From assembly GCF_036895565.1 (NCBI RefSeq), contig NZ_CP145904.1, forward strand, positions 744,001-808,000: DNA of 64,000 nt, written 5' to 3'. The stretch is from Flavobacterium sp. KS-LB2 (GTDB taxonomy: Bacteria; Bacteroidota; Bacteroidia; Flavobacteriales; Flavobacteriaceae). The notes beneath the pieces are model-generated. The model was not told where the DNA came from, did no database searches, and was given only the letters and a program-made list of their open reading frames with translations. Below are positions 8,144 through 16,147 of the stretch, one piece after another (within the stretch, counting starts at the first letter, position 1; each line of letters starts with the position of its first letter). The position numbers were made by a program, and so were the translations under genes.

Positions 8144-8758
8144 ATGAGTCAAAAACTTCAAGAAGATTTATCACATATTCGTTCCATGATGGAACGCTCT
8201 TCCAGATTTATTTCATTAAGTGGCCTTTCAGGAGTATTTGCGGGCTTATTCGCATTAGCGGGTTCCATTTATGCATATCAATTATTTAAAAATAATGGTA
8301 TTGAATATTTTGATGGAAAGCAAAAGGTGTATAGCTATGATTTAATAATCGAATTAGTGTTTATTGCTTGCGTAATCTTGATATTAGCCCTAGGATCGGG
8401 TATATTTTTTACTTTGAGAAAAAGTAAAAAGTTTGATTTACCGGTTTGGACGAATACTACTAAAAAAATGTTACTGAATCTAGCGATTCCTTTATTGGTT
8501 GGAGGCGTGTTTTGCATGGCACTTTTATACCACCAGTTATTTGCTCTTATTGCTCCTGTCACTTTATTGTTTTATGGTTTAGCACTTATTAATGCTGGGA
8601 AATATACTTTTTCTGATATTAGATATTTAGGCGCTTGTGAGATTGTTCTAGGATGTATTTCCCTTTTTTATCTTGGTTTTGGTCTTGTTTTTTGGGCAAT
8701 TGGATTTGGAATTTTGCATATTCTTTACGGAATAATTGTGTTCAAAAAATACAAATAG
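8144..8758 (+). CDS. Six-helix integral membrane protein of unknown function
   Basis: 204 residues. A short soluble N-terminus (MSQKLQEDLSHIRSMMERSS) precedes about six hydrophobic helices, near 22-45, 66-88, 108-128, 131-150, 160-178 and 180-200. I see no catalytic motif. It is the first gene of a unit with a winged-helix regulator (2 nt further on) and a large DUF4173/DUF4153-type membrane protein, a grouping I believe is common in Bacteroidota. The start ATG lies about 5 nt after the palindromic operator candidate. A role in the membrane linked to the regulator is inferred from context only. Confidence 0.8.
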   Translation: MSQKLQEDLSHIRSMMERSSRFISLSGLSGVFAGLFALAGSIYAYQLFKNNGIEYFDGKQKVYSYDLIIELVFIACVILILALGSGIFFTLRKSKKFDLPVWTNTTKKMLLNLAIPLLVGGVFCMALLYHQLFALIAPVTLLFYGLALINAGKYTFSDIRYLGACEIVLGCISLFYLGFGLVFWAIGFGILHILYGIIVFKKYK

Positions 8759-8760
8759 AA

Positions 8761-9054
8761 ATGGGAATCATTGACAAATTAAATAAAGATTTCGAAAGTC
8801 GGGTCAGATTAGGCATTATGTCTGTTCTGATGGTAAACGATTGGATTGATTTTACTGAAATGAAATCTTTATTGAATATCACTGATGGAAATTTAGCAAG
8901 TCATTCTTCGGCGTTAGAAAAATCTGGATACATTGAAGTTAAAAAAGAATTTGTTGGTAAAAAACCAAAAACGTCGTATCGCGTTACCAATATGGGCAGA
9001 TCTGCTTTTGTTTCCCACTTAAATAGTCTTGAAAAATTAATCAAATCTAAATAA
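8761..9054 (+). CDS. Winged-helix transcriptional regulator (HTH_34-like)
   Basis: 97 residues from ATG 8761. The frame is open further upstream inside the previous gene, but MGIIDKLNKDFESRVRLGIMSVL is the normal N-terminus of this family. The fold is a small winged helix: helices at about 9-22, 28-38 and 42-58 (the recognition helix region TDGNLASHSSALEKSGYI), then a beta wing with KEFVGKKPKTSYRVT. The architecture resembles MarR/PadR-like one-domain regulators (PF13601 type). It starts 2 nt after the preceding stop and so is co-transcribed. It is a plausible binder of the AAAGTACTTT palindromes flanking its own operon genes. No metal or ligand site is evident. Confidence 0.88.
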   Translation: MGIIDKLNKDFESRVRLGIMSVLMVNDWIDFTEMKSLLNITDGNLASHSSALEKSGYIEVKKEFVGKKPKTSYRVTNMGRSAFVSHLNSLEKLIKSK

Positions 9055-9087
9055 CTCCTTTTTTTTTAACTTTATACTTTTAAATGC

Positions 9088-9097
9088 AAAGTACTTT
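9088..9097. promoter_or_regulatory. Candidate operator 2, palindrome AAAGTACTTT
   Basis: The same perfect 10-bp palindrome as at 8130-8139, here between the regulator gene and the ATG at 9111. An upstream in-frame ATG at 9084 would put the palindrome inside the coding region. I prefer 9111 as the start, partly for this reason. Confidence 0.5.
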
Positions 9098-9110
9098 TAA
9101 AATTTTAATT

Positions 9111-10496
9111 ATGAAAAAACTACATTTTATTTTAGCCAGCAGTTTGGTTTTTACTCTGCTTTTTTACAAGGAAGATTTGGGTCTCAATTGGGCTATTTTC
9201 GGGATGATGCAAACCGCCTTAATATGTTATTTCTTTCAAGAGAAAATTACCAGTAGGTTGCATTTGATTTTAGTGGTTACATCGGTTCTGTCATGCTTTG
9301 CATTTGCTTGGTACGGAGATTTTCCATCTTTTTTTGCCATGGCTTTGTCAATTATCTTTTTACAATTCAAAACCCAGGAACCAAAACTTAAAGTGTTACA
9401 GGCTCTTCCTTTGGTGTTGATTAACGGAATTGCTTCGTTAGGTCGCATATTGATGTTCAGTCAATATCTTCCTAAGCGAAAAGTTAATAACGGTTTTGCA
9501 AAAAAACTGATTGCTTATTTTGTTATTCCAGTCCTATTTCTGGGGTTATTTTTAATCGTATATTCTTTTGGAAGCGATCATTTTTCGTCTTTGTTTACGG
9601 ATTATTATTTAGATATTGATGCGTGGCAAGCATTTGTACTTACCGCTTTAGGATTTTTCATTTCGTTCACTTTCTGGAATTATTGGATTCCTGAGGTTTG
9701 TTATGAAAAGAATGATTTACTAGACAGTGATTTTAAGGAAGAATCCAAAACGCAAAATCAAAATTCATTTTCGTTTTTGGATATTGATTTTGAAAGAAGA
9801 AGTGGCGAGATTACATTGTTTCTTTTAAATATTCTGCTTTTGGTTTTCATTGCGACTTATAATTACGAACAGTTTTTTGAAGTGGTCAAAAAATCTAACT
9901 TAAGTTCTGATATACACGAAAGAGTAACTGCCGTTATTTTTTCAATTATAATGGCGGTTGGTGTTCTTTTGTTCTATTTTAAAGGAGGCTTTAATTTTGA
10001 TGAAAAAGCTAAAAATCTTAAAAAGTTAGCTAAGATCTGGATTCTTTTAAACGGAATTTTAATACTTTGTGCCATCATCAAAAACTCAGAATATGTTTCG
10101 TTTTTCGGATTGACTTATAAAAGGTTAGGTGTTTATGCTTTCTTGATTCTAGCCATAATTGGATTGGTTATTTCTTTTATAAAAATCACCATGCAAAAAA
10201 CAAATGCTTTTCTTTTCAATCAAATGATTTGGTATTTTTATGGAACGATTCTTTTATGCAGTTTTGTGAATTGGGGAAATCTGATTACCAATTATAATAT
10301 TTCGGTAAACAAAGGAGTAGAGCCTATATTTTTATCGGGACTAAACTTTAATGATGAATTGCGCCGAGACTATTTTTTAAATAATAAGTTAGAGGGTCAA
10401 TACAGTGAAATTTCAAGAGAGAAGGAAATTAGTCGAATGCAATCAAGGTCCTTTTTATCAAAAGCTTTGTATTATGAGTTTTTAACTAGTAAATAA
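9111..10496 (+). CDS. Large polytopic membrane protein, DUF4173/DUF4153-like
   Basis: 461 residues with about eleven hydrophobic segments and a soluble tail of about 60 residues (GVEPIFLSGLNFNDELRRDYF onward). I chose ATG 9111, giving MKKLHFILASSLVFTLLF, over ATG 9084 because the upstream version would translate the operator-like palindrome and add a non-membrane stub. The pattern of helices and the YKRLGVYAFLILAIIGL stretch resemble the DUF4173/DUF4153 families, whose function is unknown. It is the third gene of the unit and is separated from the regulator gene by a 56-nt gap that holds the second palindrome. A bidirectional terminator follows. Confidence 0.8.
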   Translation: MKKLHFILASSLVFTLLFYKEDLGLNWAIFGMMQTALICYFFQEKITSRLHLILVVTSVLSCFAFAWYGDFPSFFAMALSIIFLQFKTQEPKLKVLQALPLVLINGIASLGRILMFSQYLPKRKVNNGFAKKLIAYFVIPVLFLGLFLIVYSFGSDHFSSLFTDYYLDIDAWQAFVLTALGFFISFTFWNYWIPEVCYEKNDLLDSDFKEESKTQNQNSFSFLDIDFERRSGEITLFLLNILLLVFIATYNYEQFFEVVKKSNLSSDIHERVTAVIFSIIMAVGVLLFYFKGGFNFDEKAKNLKKLAKIWILLNGILILCAIIKNSEYVSFFGLTYKRLGVYAFLILAIIGLVISFIKITMQKTNAFLFNQMIWYFYGTILLCSFVNWGNLITNYNISVNKGVEPIFLSGLNFNDELRRDYFLNNKLEGQYSEISREKEISRMQSRSFLSKALYYEFLTSK

Positions 10497-10501
10497 AAGC
10501 A

Positions 10502-10537
10502 AAATCCCATTCGTTTCTGAATGGGATTTGTAATTTT
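10502..10537. terminator. Bidirectional terminator between convergent genes
   Basis: Perfect 11-bp stem: AAATCCCATTC (10502-10512) with GAATGGGATTT (10519-10529). A T-rich tract follows on the plus strand. It can serve both the 9111 gene and rluF. Confidence 0.8.
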
Positions 10538-11359
10538 TTAATAATCTCCTCGTCCTTTAAACCTTGGATCATCTCTTTTTATGAATTCAGTTCTTCTTTT
10601 GGGAGCTTCTGTTCTTTCTGGTTTAGGAAAACTCGCTTCTTCGGTTTTACTCGAAGGCTCAATCAGTTCGTTCAATTCTTTGATTTCAGCATCAGTCAAA
10701 TCTCGGAATCTTCCAACAGGAATATCAAGTGATATATTGATAATTCGGATGCGTTTCAAGGCAATAACATCATAACCCAAATACTCACACATTCTACGAA
10801 TTTGACGGTTTAAACCTTGTGTTAAGATGATTTTGAATGTGGTAGAACTTATTTTTTCTACCTTACATTTTCTGGTAACCGTGTCTAAAATTGGAACACC
10901 ATTACTCATTTTTTCGATAAAACGATCTGTAATCAATTTGTTAACCGTTACCGTATATTCTTTTTCGTGGTTGTTTCTTGCACGAAGAATTTTGTTGACA
11001 ATGTCGCCGTCATTGGTCATGAAAATTAACCCTTCTGATGCTTTGTCTAAACGGCCAATAGGGAAAATGCGTGTTGGATAATTAATATAATCTACAATAT
11101 TGCCACGAACTTCTAAGTTGGTTGTGCATTCAATTCCAACAGGTTTATTAAAAGCTAAATAAATAGATTTCTCTCTTTTCTCACGGATTAGTTTACCATC
11201 AATACGTACTTCGTCATCAGGGGAAACTTTTGTACCTAATTCCGGAACGACTCCATTGATGGTTACTCGACCTTCTTCAATGATTTTATCGGCTTCACGG
11301 CGAGAGCAATATCCTGTTTCTCCTATGAATTTATTAAGGCGTTTTAGATTTTCTTCCAT
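10538..11359 (-). CDS. rluF: 23S rRNA pseudouridine synthase RluF
   Basis: Converts a uridine of 23S rRNA (position 2604 in E. coli numbering) to pseudouridine. An N-terminal S4 RNA-binding domain (about residues 5-60, LNKFIGETGYCSRREADKII) is followed by the catalytic domain. The catalytic Asp lies in FPIGRLDKASEGLIF near 103. GLNRQIRRMCEYLGYDV near 185 followed by LKRIRI is typical of RluF rather than RluB or RsuA. The C-terminal tail of about 40 residues is basic, Pro/Glu-rich and probably disordered. A TATTTTTG -7 element lies only 5 nt before the start codon, so the mRNA may be leaderless. Family assignment is sure; RluF over RluE is likely. Confidence 0.88.
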   Translation of the reverse strand: MEENLKRLNKFIGETGYCSRREADKIIEEGRVTINGVVPELGTKVSPDDEVRIDGKLIREKREKSIYLAFNKPVGIECTTNLEVRGNIVDYINYPTRIFPIGRLDKASEGLIFMTNDGDIVNKILRARNNHEKEYTVTVNKLITDRFIEKMSNGVPILDTVTRKCKVEKISSTTFKIILTQGLNRQIRRMCEYLGYDVIALKRIRIINISLDIPVGRFRDLTDAEIKELNELIEPSSKTEEASFPKPERTEAPKRRTEFIKRDDPRFKGRGDY

Positions 11360-11363
11360 ACTG

Positions 11364-11371
11364 CAAAAATA
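11364..11371 (-). promoter_or_regulatory. Candidate -7 element of rluF
   Basis: On the minus strand the bases are TATTTTTG. The element ends 4 nt before the ATG at 11359, so transcription would start at or next to the A of the start codon. Confidence 0.45.
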
Positions 11372-11456
11372 GCACTAAATTGTTTAATCATTTATGTGGT
11401 TATTTGTTTATTTGAAAAATTAAGAAATTGGTAAAGGATTTTATTTCAATTTGATT

Positions 11457-12308
11457 TTAATTGTCGGCTTTAAATAAAAAATCAGATACTTTTTTATACA
11501 ACTCATCATCATGCATACTGTGCCCTAAGCCTTTGGTTTCAATGAAAATTACATTTTCCCATGCTTCGGCAATTTTCTTTCCTTCTTCAAACAAAACAAC
11601 TGTGTCATCAATATCATGAGCGATTAGTCCTTTTGTATTTATTTTAGAGGCGAATGTTTTGCTAGAAAATTGTTCGAGGCTAAGTTTGAAATTATTCAAA
11701 TAATGAGCTTCCAATGATTTTGAAATTTTAGAATTCAAACTCAATAAGGTGATGTAATTATTTAAGATAATCTTGAAATCACTAGGAGCTCCAAGAATTA
11801 CCATTTTTTTTAGCATGTCATTTTGATAAACGGATTGGTAATACAAACAAGTTTTTCCACCAATGGAATGACCAATAAGATATTGTGGTTTGAATTTTTG
11901 CACAGCAACATGAATAAATTCAGCGTATTGGGGAATGTTGAATTCTTTTCCGCTTGATAATCCATGAGCCGGACCGTCAATGGCAATGATGGTGCTTCCT
12001 GATTCTTTTAGATACGGCAGTAAATTTTCCCAGCGAGAAGCGTTGCTTTCCCAGCCGTGAACTAGAAGTATTACAGTATCATTTCCTTTCCAAGTATAAG
12101 TGTGAAAGGAATGTTCTCCGTTTTTGAAAGTTTCAGATTGAGCTTCTTGTAGGATTTCTGGAAGATTTGTTTTGGATAATTTACCTTCTCTTGGTTCACT
12201 AAAAAAGGCATACGCGAGTTGCGAGGCCTTTCTTGGAAATACAAAACTCAGAGTATTAATGTAAGCTCCAATAGATTTAGTGAAAATAAAAAATAATATT
12301 TTTTTCAT
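11457..12308 (-). CDS. Alpha/beta hydrolase
   Basis: 283 residues of the alpha/beta hydrolase fold. The oxyanion-hole region appears as LLVHGWESNASRW near 82. The nucleophile elbow is GHSIGG, with Ser near 147. An acidic residue in AHDIDDTVV (about 229) and His in GLGHSMHDDEL (about 262) complete a likely triad. The N-terminus (MKKILFFIFTKSIGAYINTLSF) is hydrophobic and may be a membrane anchor. The substrate is unknown. The start codon directly follows the T tract of the preceding gene's terminator, leaving no normal ribosome binding site; see the finding on this. Confidence 0.85.
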   Translation of the reverse strand: MKKILFFIFTKSIGAYINTLSFVFPRKASQLAYAFFSEPREGKLSKTNLPEILQEAQSETFKNGEHSFHTYTWKGNDTVILLVHGWESNASRWENLLPYLKESGSTIIAIDGPAHGLSSGKEFNIPQYAEFIHVAVQKFKPQYLIGHSIGGKTCLYYQSVYQNDMLKKMVILGAPSDFKIILNNYITLLSLNSKISKSLEAHYLNNFKLSLEQFSSKTFASKINTKGLIAHDIDDTVVLFEEGKKIAEAWENVIFIETKGLGHSMHDDELYKKVSDFLFKADN

Positions 12309-12338
12309 AAAAAAAAGTCCCGATGTGTATCGGGACTT
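12309..12338 (-). terminator. Strong terminator of the coiled-coil protein gene, abutting the next start codon
   Basis: Perfect 10-bp stem AAGTCCCGAT (12315-12324) with ATCGGGACTT (12329-12338) around a GTGT loop. On the minus strand it is followed by eight T (12316-12309) and then at once by the ATG of the hydrolase at 12308. Confidence 0.85.
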
Positions 12339-12346
12339 AAATGTAA

Positions 12347-13126
12347 TTAGAATTTAGAAAACAATTGTTCCATTTTCTCTTTTTCTTCGTCAGCCAATAC
12401 GCTGTCTACTAATATTCTTCCGGAGTGTTCATCAGTAATGATTTTCTTTCTAGAAGCAATTTCAACTTGTGTCTGTGGTGGAATTGTAAAGAAAGACCCT
12501 GCTGATGCACCTCTTTCAATAGAAACTACAGCTAAACCATTACGAACGCTAGTTCTTATTCTAGTGTAAGCTGCTAATAATCTTTCTTCAATCAAGCTTT
12601 GGTATTCTGCTGATTTTTCAGTTAAGAATGCTTCTTCTTTAGCAGTTTCCGCCATGATAGCGTCTAACTCTGATTTTTTATGCTTCAAGTGATTAGATTT
12701 AGCTTCTAATCTCTCTTTTGAATTTGCAATCACTTCTTTCTTGTGTTCGATAGAAGCTTTCATTTCTTTAATTTGTTTTTCAGACAATTGAATTTCTAAT
12801 TCTTGAAATTCAACCTCTTTTGTTAACGAATTAAATTCTCGGTTGTTACGAACCGTTTCTTGTTGTTTCGTATATTTTTTGATAGCCTCTTTGTGCTCAT
12901 CAATTGCATTCTTTTTTACCTTGATAAGATCCTCGATAACTTCAAGTTCACTTTTCAATTTTTCTGAACGTGTGCTTAAACCAGCCACTTCATCTTCTAA
13001 ATCTTCTACTTCTAAAGGAAGTTCTCCTCTTACGTTTCTGATTTCGTCAATTCTAGAGTCAATAAGTTGTAAATCGTAAATTGCTCTTAACTTGTCCTCA
13101 ACACTTAATTCTTTCGTATTCGCCAT
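12347..13126 (-). CDS. Coiled-coil protein of the C4-type zinc ribbon family, zinc ligands lost
   Basis: 259 residues. From about 30 to 185 the sequence is an almost unbroken coiled coil (heptads rich in E, K and L). The C-terminal 70 residues align in my memory with the zf-RING_7 type zinc ribbon that usually carries two CxxC pairs. Here the corresponding stretches read RGASAGSFF and TDEHSGRIL, and the whole protein has no cysteine. Zinc binding by this site is therefore unlikely. The family has no firm function; links to rRNA or nucleic acid binding are only suggested for it. The gene lies 3 nt downstream of the NIF3-family gene, so they form an operon, and it ends at a strong terminator. 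Confidence 0.85.
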   Translation of the reverse strand: MANTKELSVEDKLRAIYDLQLIDSRIDEIRNVRGELPLEVEDLEDEVAGLSTRSEKLKSELEVIEDLIKVKKNAIDEHKEAIKKYTKQQETVRNNREFNSLTKEVEFQELEIQLSEKQIKEMKASIEHKKEVIANSKERLEAKSNHLKHKKSELDAIMAETAKEEAFLTEKSAEYQSLIEERLLAAYTRIRTSVRNGLAVVSIERGASAGSFFTIPPQTQVEIASRKKIITDEHSGRILVDSVLADEEKEKMEQLFSKF

Positions 13127-13129
13127 ATT

Positions 13130-14224
13130 CTATAAGTACTTAACTGGATTTGAATTTTCTTCTGATAAAATAACTGCAAAATTAGGGATTTTTTTCCGAA
13201 GATACTCAACAATATAATTTTTTGTATACCGTTCGCTTTCAAAATGTCCAATATCGGCTAATAGTAGCTTATTTTCGGCCTCATAAAACTGATGATATTT
13301 CAAATCGGCAGTCAAATAAGCGTCGGCTCCGGCTTGAATGGCGCTCTTTATCGCAAAACTTCCTGCTCCACCAAGAACGGCTACTTTTTTGATGTCTTTT
13401 CCTGTAAAGTTTGAATGCCGGATGCCTCCGCATTCCATTTTTTCTTTTGCAAAAAGCAAAAATTCTTTTTCATTCATGGGATTTTTCAATTCGCCAATCA
13501 TTCCTAAACCAATATTCTGATGCTGATTTTGCAACTCATAAATCTCATACGCTACTTCCTCATATGCGTGGCTTTTGAATAAAGCTTTCAGGATTTTGTT
13601 TTCCAAATGTTTTTCGAAAGTAACTTCGATTTTAATTTCATCTCCTTGCACAAACTCAAATCGTTCGCCAACTTGTGGATTGCTATGTTCATTTCCCATG
13701 TATGTTCCAATTCCTTTTGAATTAAAACTACAATTTTCATAATTCCCAATGTTTCCCGCTCCTGCATCAAATAATGCATTTCGCACTTCTTCGGCATTTT
13801 CAGGAATCGTGTAGGTGACTAATTTCCGAATGAAATGTTGCTTTGGAATCAGGATTTTAGTATCTACTAATCCAAGTGCATCGCTGAATATCTTATTAAC
13901 ACCATCTTGATGATTGTCTAAAGCAGTGTGAACGGCATAAATGGCAATATCATTTTTTATGGCTTTAATAACGGCGCATTCCACATAGTTTCTTCCTGTT
14001 ATTTTTTTTAAACCTGAAAATAATATTGGATGAAAGCAAACAACTAAATTGCATTTTTTTGCAATCGCCTCATCAATTATATTTTCTAATGCATCGTGAC
14101 AAACTAAAATACCGGTCGCTGCTGATTCTTGATCTCCAACCAATAAACCCACATTGTCAAAGTCTTCGGCGTAGGCTAGTGGTGCCATTTCTTCTAGTAC
14201 GGAAATGATTTCTATAATTTTCAT
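13130..14224 (-). CDS. NIF3/YbgI-type dinuclear metal centre protein
   Basis: 364 residues, the long form of the NIF3 (DUF34) family. The N-terminal half carries DNVGLLVGD near 22 and the metal-binding phrases CFHPILFSGLKKITG near 63 and AVHTALDNHQDGVNKI near 97. The middle (about 130-235) is the PII/CutA-like insertion typical of the long form (LVTYTIPENAEEVRNALFDAGAG). The C-terminal half holds the second ligand set, with ADLKYHQFYEAENKLLLADIGHFESE near 306. The family forms hexameric rings and has been proposed to act as a GTP cyclohydrolase 1 type 2 or a metal chaperone; the function is not settled. It is the first gene of a two-gene operon. A possible promoter lies at 14314-14307. Confidence 0.92.
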   Translation of the reverse strand: MKIIEIISVLEEMAPLAYAEDFDNVGLLVGDQESAATGILVCHDALENIIDEAIAKKCNLVVCFHPILFSGLKKITGRNYVECAVIKAIKNDIAIYAVHTALDNHQDGVNKIFSDALGLVDTKILIPKQHFIRKLVTYTIPENAEEVRNALFDAGAGNIGNYENCSFNSKGIGTYMGNEHSNPQVGERFEFVQGDEIKIEVTFEKHLENKILKALFKSHAYEEVAYEIYELQNQHQNIGLGMIGELKNPMNEKEFLLFAKEKMECGGIRHSNFTGKDIKKVAVLGGAGSFAIKSAIQAGADAYLTADLKYHQFYEAENKLLLADIGHFESERYTKNYIVEYLRKKIPNFAVILSEENSNPVKYL

Positions 14225-14233
14225 GATTTTTTA

Positions 14234-14278
14234 GTTTAAAGTTTTAGGCTTAAAGTTTAATGTTGATTAACTTTAAAC
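14234..14278. repeat. AAACTTTAAA-type palindrome between NIF3 gene and lpxK
   Basis: Arms GTTTAAAGTT (14234-14243) and AACTTTAAAC (14269-14278). An inner copy (TTAAAGTTTAA) offers an alternative fold. It belongs to a motif also seen near 19364-19404 and, as one arm, near 32557-32577. Confidence 0.5.
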
Positions 14279-14306
14279 AGTAAACAAAACAAACAAAATT
14301 TTAAAT

Positions 14307-14330
14307 CAAAGATAATTTATTCTACTTTCG
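14307..14330. promoter_or_regulatory. Divergent promoter pair for NIF3 gene and lpxK
   Basis: On the minus strand 14314-14307 reads TATCTTTG, a perfect TAnnTTTG -7 element for the NIF3 gene. On the plus strand 14323-14330 reads TACTTTCG, a near match ending 4 nt before the lpxK ATG, which would make that mRNA leaderless or nearly so. Confidence 0.45.
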
Positions 14331-14334
14331 TAGA

Positions 14335-15360
14335 ATGAATTTACTGCGAAAATTACTGTTTCCGTTTGCCATTTTATATGGCCTTATAACGAGTATTCGG
14401 AACTTTCTTTTCGATAAAGGGATTTTAAAATCGTACTCTTTTGACTTACCTATTATTGCTGTTGGAAATCTTAGTGTTGGTGGAACTGGAAAAACACCGC
14501 AAATAGAGTATTTAATTCGGTTACTTTCGAATCCATATAAAGTTGCCACATTAAGTAGAGGTTATAAAAGACAATCGAAAGGTTTTGTTTTGGCGGAAGC
14601 CAGCTCAAACGCCGCTCTATTGGGGGACGAGCCTTTTCAGTTTTTTGAAAAATTTGCAAATATACAAGTTGCTGTTGATGCCGATAGAAAAAATGGAATT
14701 CAACAATTGCTTTCGCTACCTGAGAAACCAGAAGTGATATTGCTTGACGATGCTTTTCAACATCGTAAAGTAAAAGCCGGTTTTTATATTTTACTAACTT
14801 CTTATGGTGATTTGTATTCGGATGATTTTATGTTACCAACTGGAAATTTGCGTGAGAGCCGATGCGGAGCAGCAAGAGCCAACGTAATTGTTGTAACTAA
14901 ATGTCCTGTTACCCTTTCGCTTGACGAACAAAAAGATATAAAAAAACGATTAAAAGCATCTGAAAATCAAGAAGTGTACTTTACTTATATTGCCTACGAA
15001 GGTTTTGTTTATGGAGAGAACCAAAAGATACCTGTGAGCGAAATTCAATCAACAAGTAAATTATTAGTGGCAGGAATTGCAAAACCGGAACCGTTTTTTA
15101 CTTATTTACAAAACACTAATGACGTCTGTTTGTCTTTTCCAGATCATCATTATTTTACTGAAAAAGACCTACTAGAAATTAAAAATTTAGCTCAAAACAC
15201 TATTATTATAACAACCGAGAAAGATTATGGACGTTTAAAAGGAAGTTTGCCAAAAAACCAACTTTTTTATTTACCAATACAAAGTTCTTTCCTTTCGGGA
15301 AGTAAAAATTTTGATAAAACAATTATAGATTATGTGGGAAGAAGTACAAGATACAGTTAG
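14335..15360 (+). CDS. lpxK: Tetraacyldisaccharide 4'-kinase
   Basis: Phosphorylates the 4' position of the lipid A disaccharide precursor at the inner membrane, a late step in lipid A synthesis. The N-terminus is a short hydrophobic anchor (LLFPFAILYGLITSIRNFLF). The P-loop VGNLSVGGTGKTP lies near residues 42-54. LSRGYKR near 80, LLDDAFQHR near 138 and TEKDYGRLK near 299 are LpxK signatures. The length of 341 residues is normal. The end of the gene overlaps the next one by 29 nt in another frame, so the two are translated from one message. Confidence 0.95.
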   Translation: MNLLRKLLFPFAILYGLITSIRNFLFDKGILKSYSFDLPIIAVGNLSVGGTGKTPQIEYLIRLLSNPYKVATLSRGYKRQSKGFVLAEASSNAALLGDEPFQFFEKFANIQVAVDADRKNGIQQLLSLPEKPEVILLDDAFQHRKVKAGFYILLTSYGDLYSDDFMLPTGNLRESRCGAARANVIVVTKCPVTLSLDEQKDIKKRLKASENQEVYFTYIAYEGFVYGENQKIPVSEIQSTSKLLVAGIAKPEPFFTYLQNTNDVCLSFPDHHYFTEKDLLEIKNLAQNTIIITTEKDYGRLKGSLPKNQLFYLPIQSSFLSGSKNFDKTIIDYVGRSTRYS

Positions 15361-16144
15361 TTATATTCAAGAGAAAATCAATTTCACACCTGAATATGGT
15401 GTGATTTTAGGTTCAGGATTAGGGAGTTTTACAGATGAAATGAAAGTAGCACATACGTTACCGTATCATGAAATTCCAAATTTTCCGGTATCAACTGTTC
15501 AAGGTCATAAAGGCGCGCTAGTTTTTGGAACGATAGGAGATAAGAAAGTGGTTGCTATGCAAGGCCGTTTTCATTTCTACGAAGGATATTCAATGACCGA
15601 AGTTACTTTTCCAGTGCGAGTAATGAAGTTTTTAGGCGTGGAAAAATTAGTAGTTTCAAATGCTTCAGGTGGTGTAAATCCAAGTTACAAAGTAGGTTCT
15701 ATTGTTATGATTACAGATCATATCAATATGACGCCAGAACATCCTTTGCGTGGAAAAAATGACGAACGTTTTGGTCCTCGTTTTGTAAATATGAGTGAAC
15801 CGTATTCAAGAAAAATGATTGCTAAAGCTACTGAACTTGCTCAAGAATTGAATATCGAAGTTCATGAAGGAATTTATCTGGGTTTACAAGGACCTACTTT
15901 TGAAACTTTGGCAGAATACAAAATGGTGAAAATTCTGGGTGCTGATTGTGTGGGAATGTCCACTGTTCCTGAAGTAATTGTGGCGCGTCACATGGATTTG
16001 GAAACCTTTGGTATTTCAGTAATTACAGACATGGGTAACGAAGAAAGCATTGGTACAATCTCTCATGATGAAGTTCTTGAAGCTGCTAAAGAAGCAGAAC
16101 CAAAGGTAAGAAGCTTGATTAAGGAATTGATTTTAAACTATTAA
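15332..16144 (+). CDS. Purine nucleoside phosphorylase
   Basis: Cleaves purine ribonucleosides with phosphate to free base and ribose-1-phosphate in purine salvage. The trimeric PNP class is indicated by GVILGSGLGSFTDEM near residue 22, VQGHKGALVFG near 54, MQGRFHFYEGYSM near 73, NASGGVNPSYKVGSIVMITDHIN near 109 and GPTFETLAEYKM near 189. NEE in DMGNEESIG near 233 lies at the base-binding loop. The length of 270 residues is normal. The ATG lies inside lpxK, 29 nt before that stop codon. The symbol could be punA or deoD-like; I leave it empty because usage varies. Confidence 0.93.
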   Translation: MWEEVQDTVSYIQEKINFTPEYGVILGSGLGSFTDEMKVAHTLPYHEIPNFPVSTVQGHKGALVFGTIGDKKVVAMQGRFHFYEGYSMTEVTFPVRVMKFLGVEKLVVSNASGGVNPSYKVGSIVMITDHINMTPEHPLRGKNDERFGPRFVNMSEPYSRKMIAKATELAQELNIEVHEGIYLGLQGPTFETLAEYKMVKILGADCVGMSTVPEVIVARHMDLETFGISVITDMGNEESIGTISHDEVLEAAKEAEPKVRSLIKELILNY

Positions 16145-16147
16145 GTT

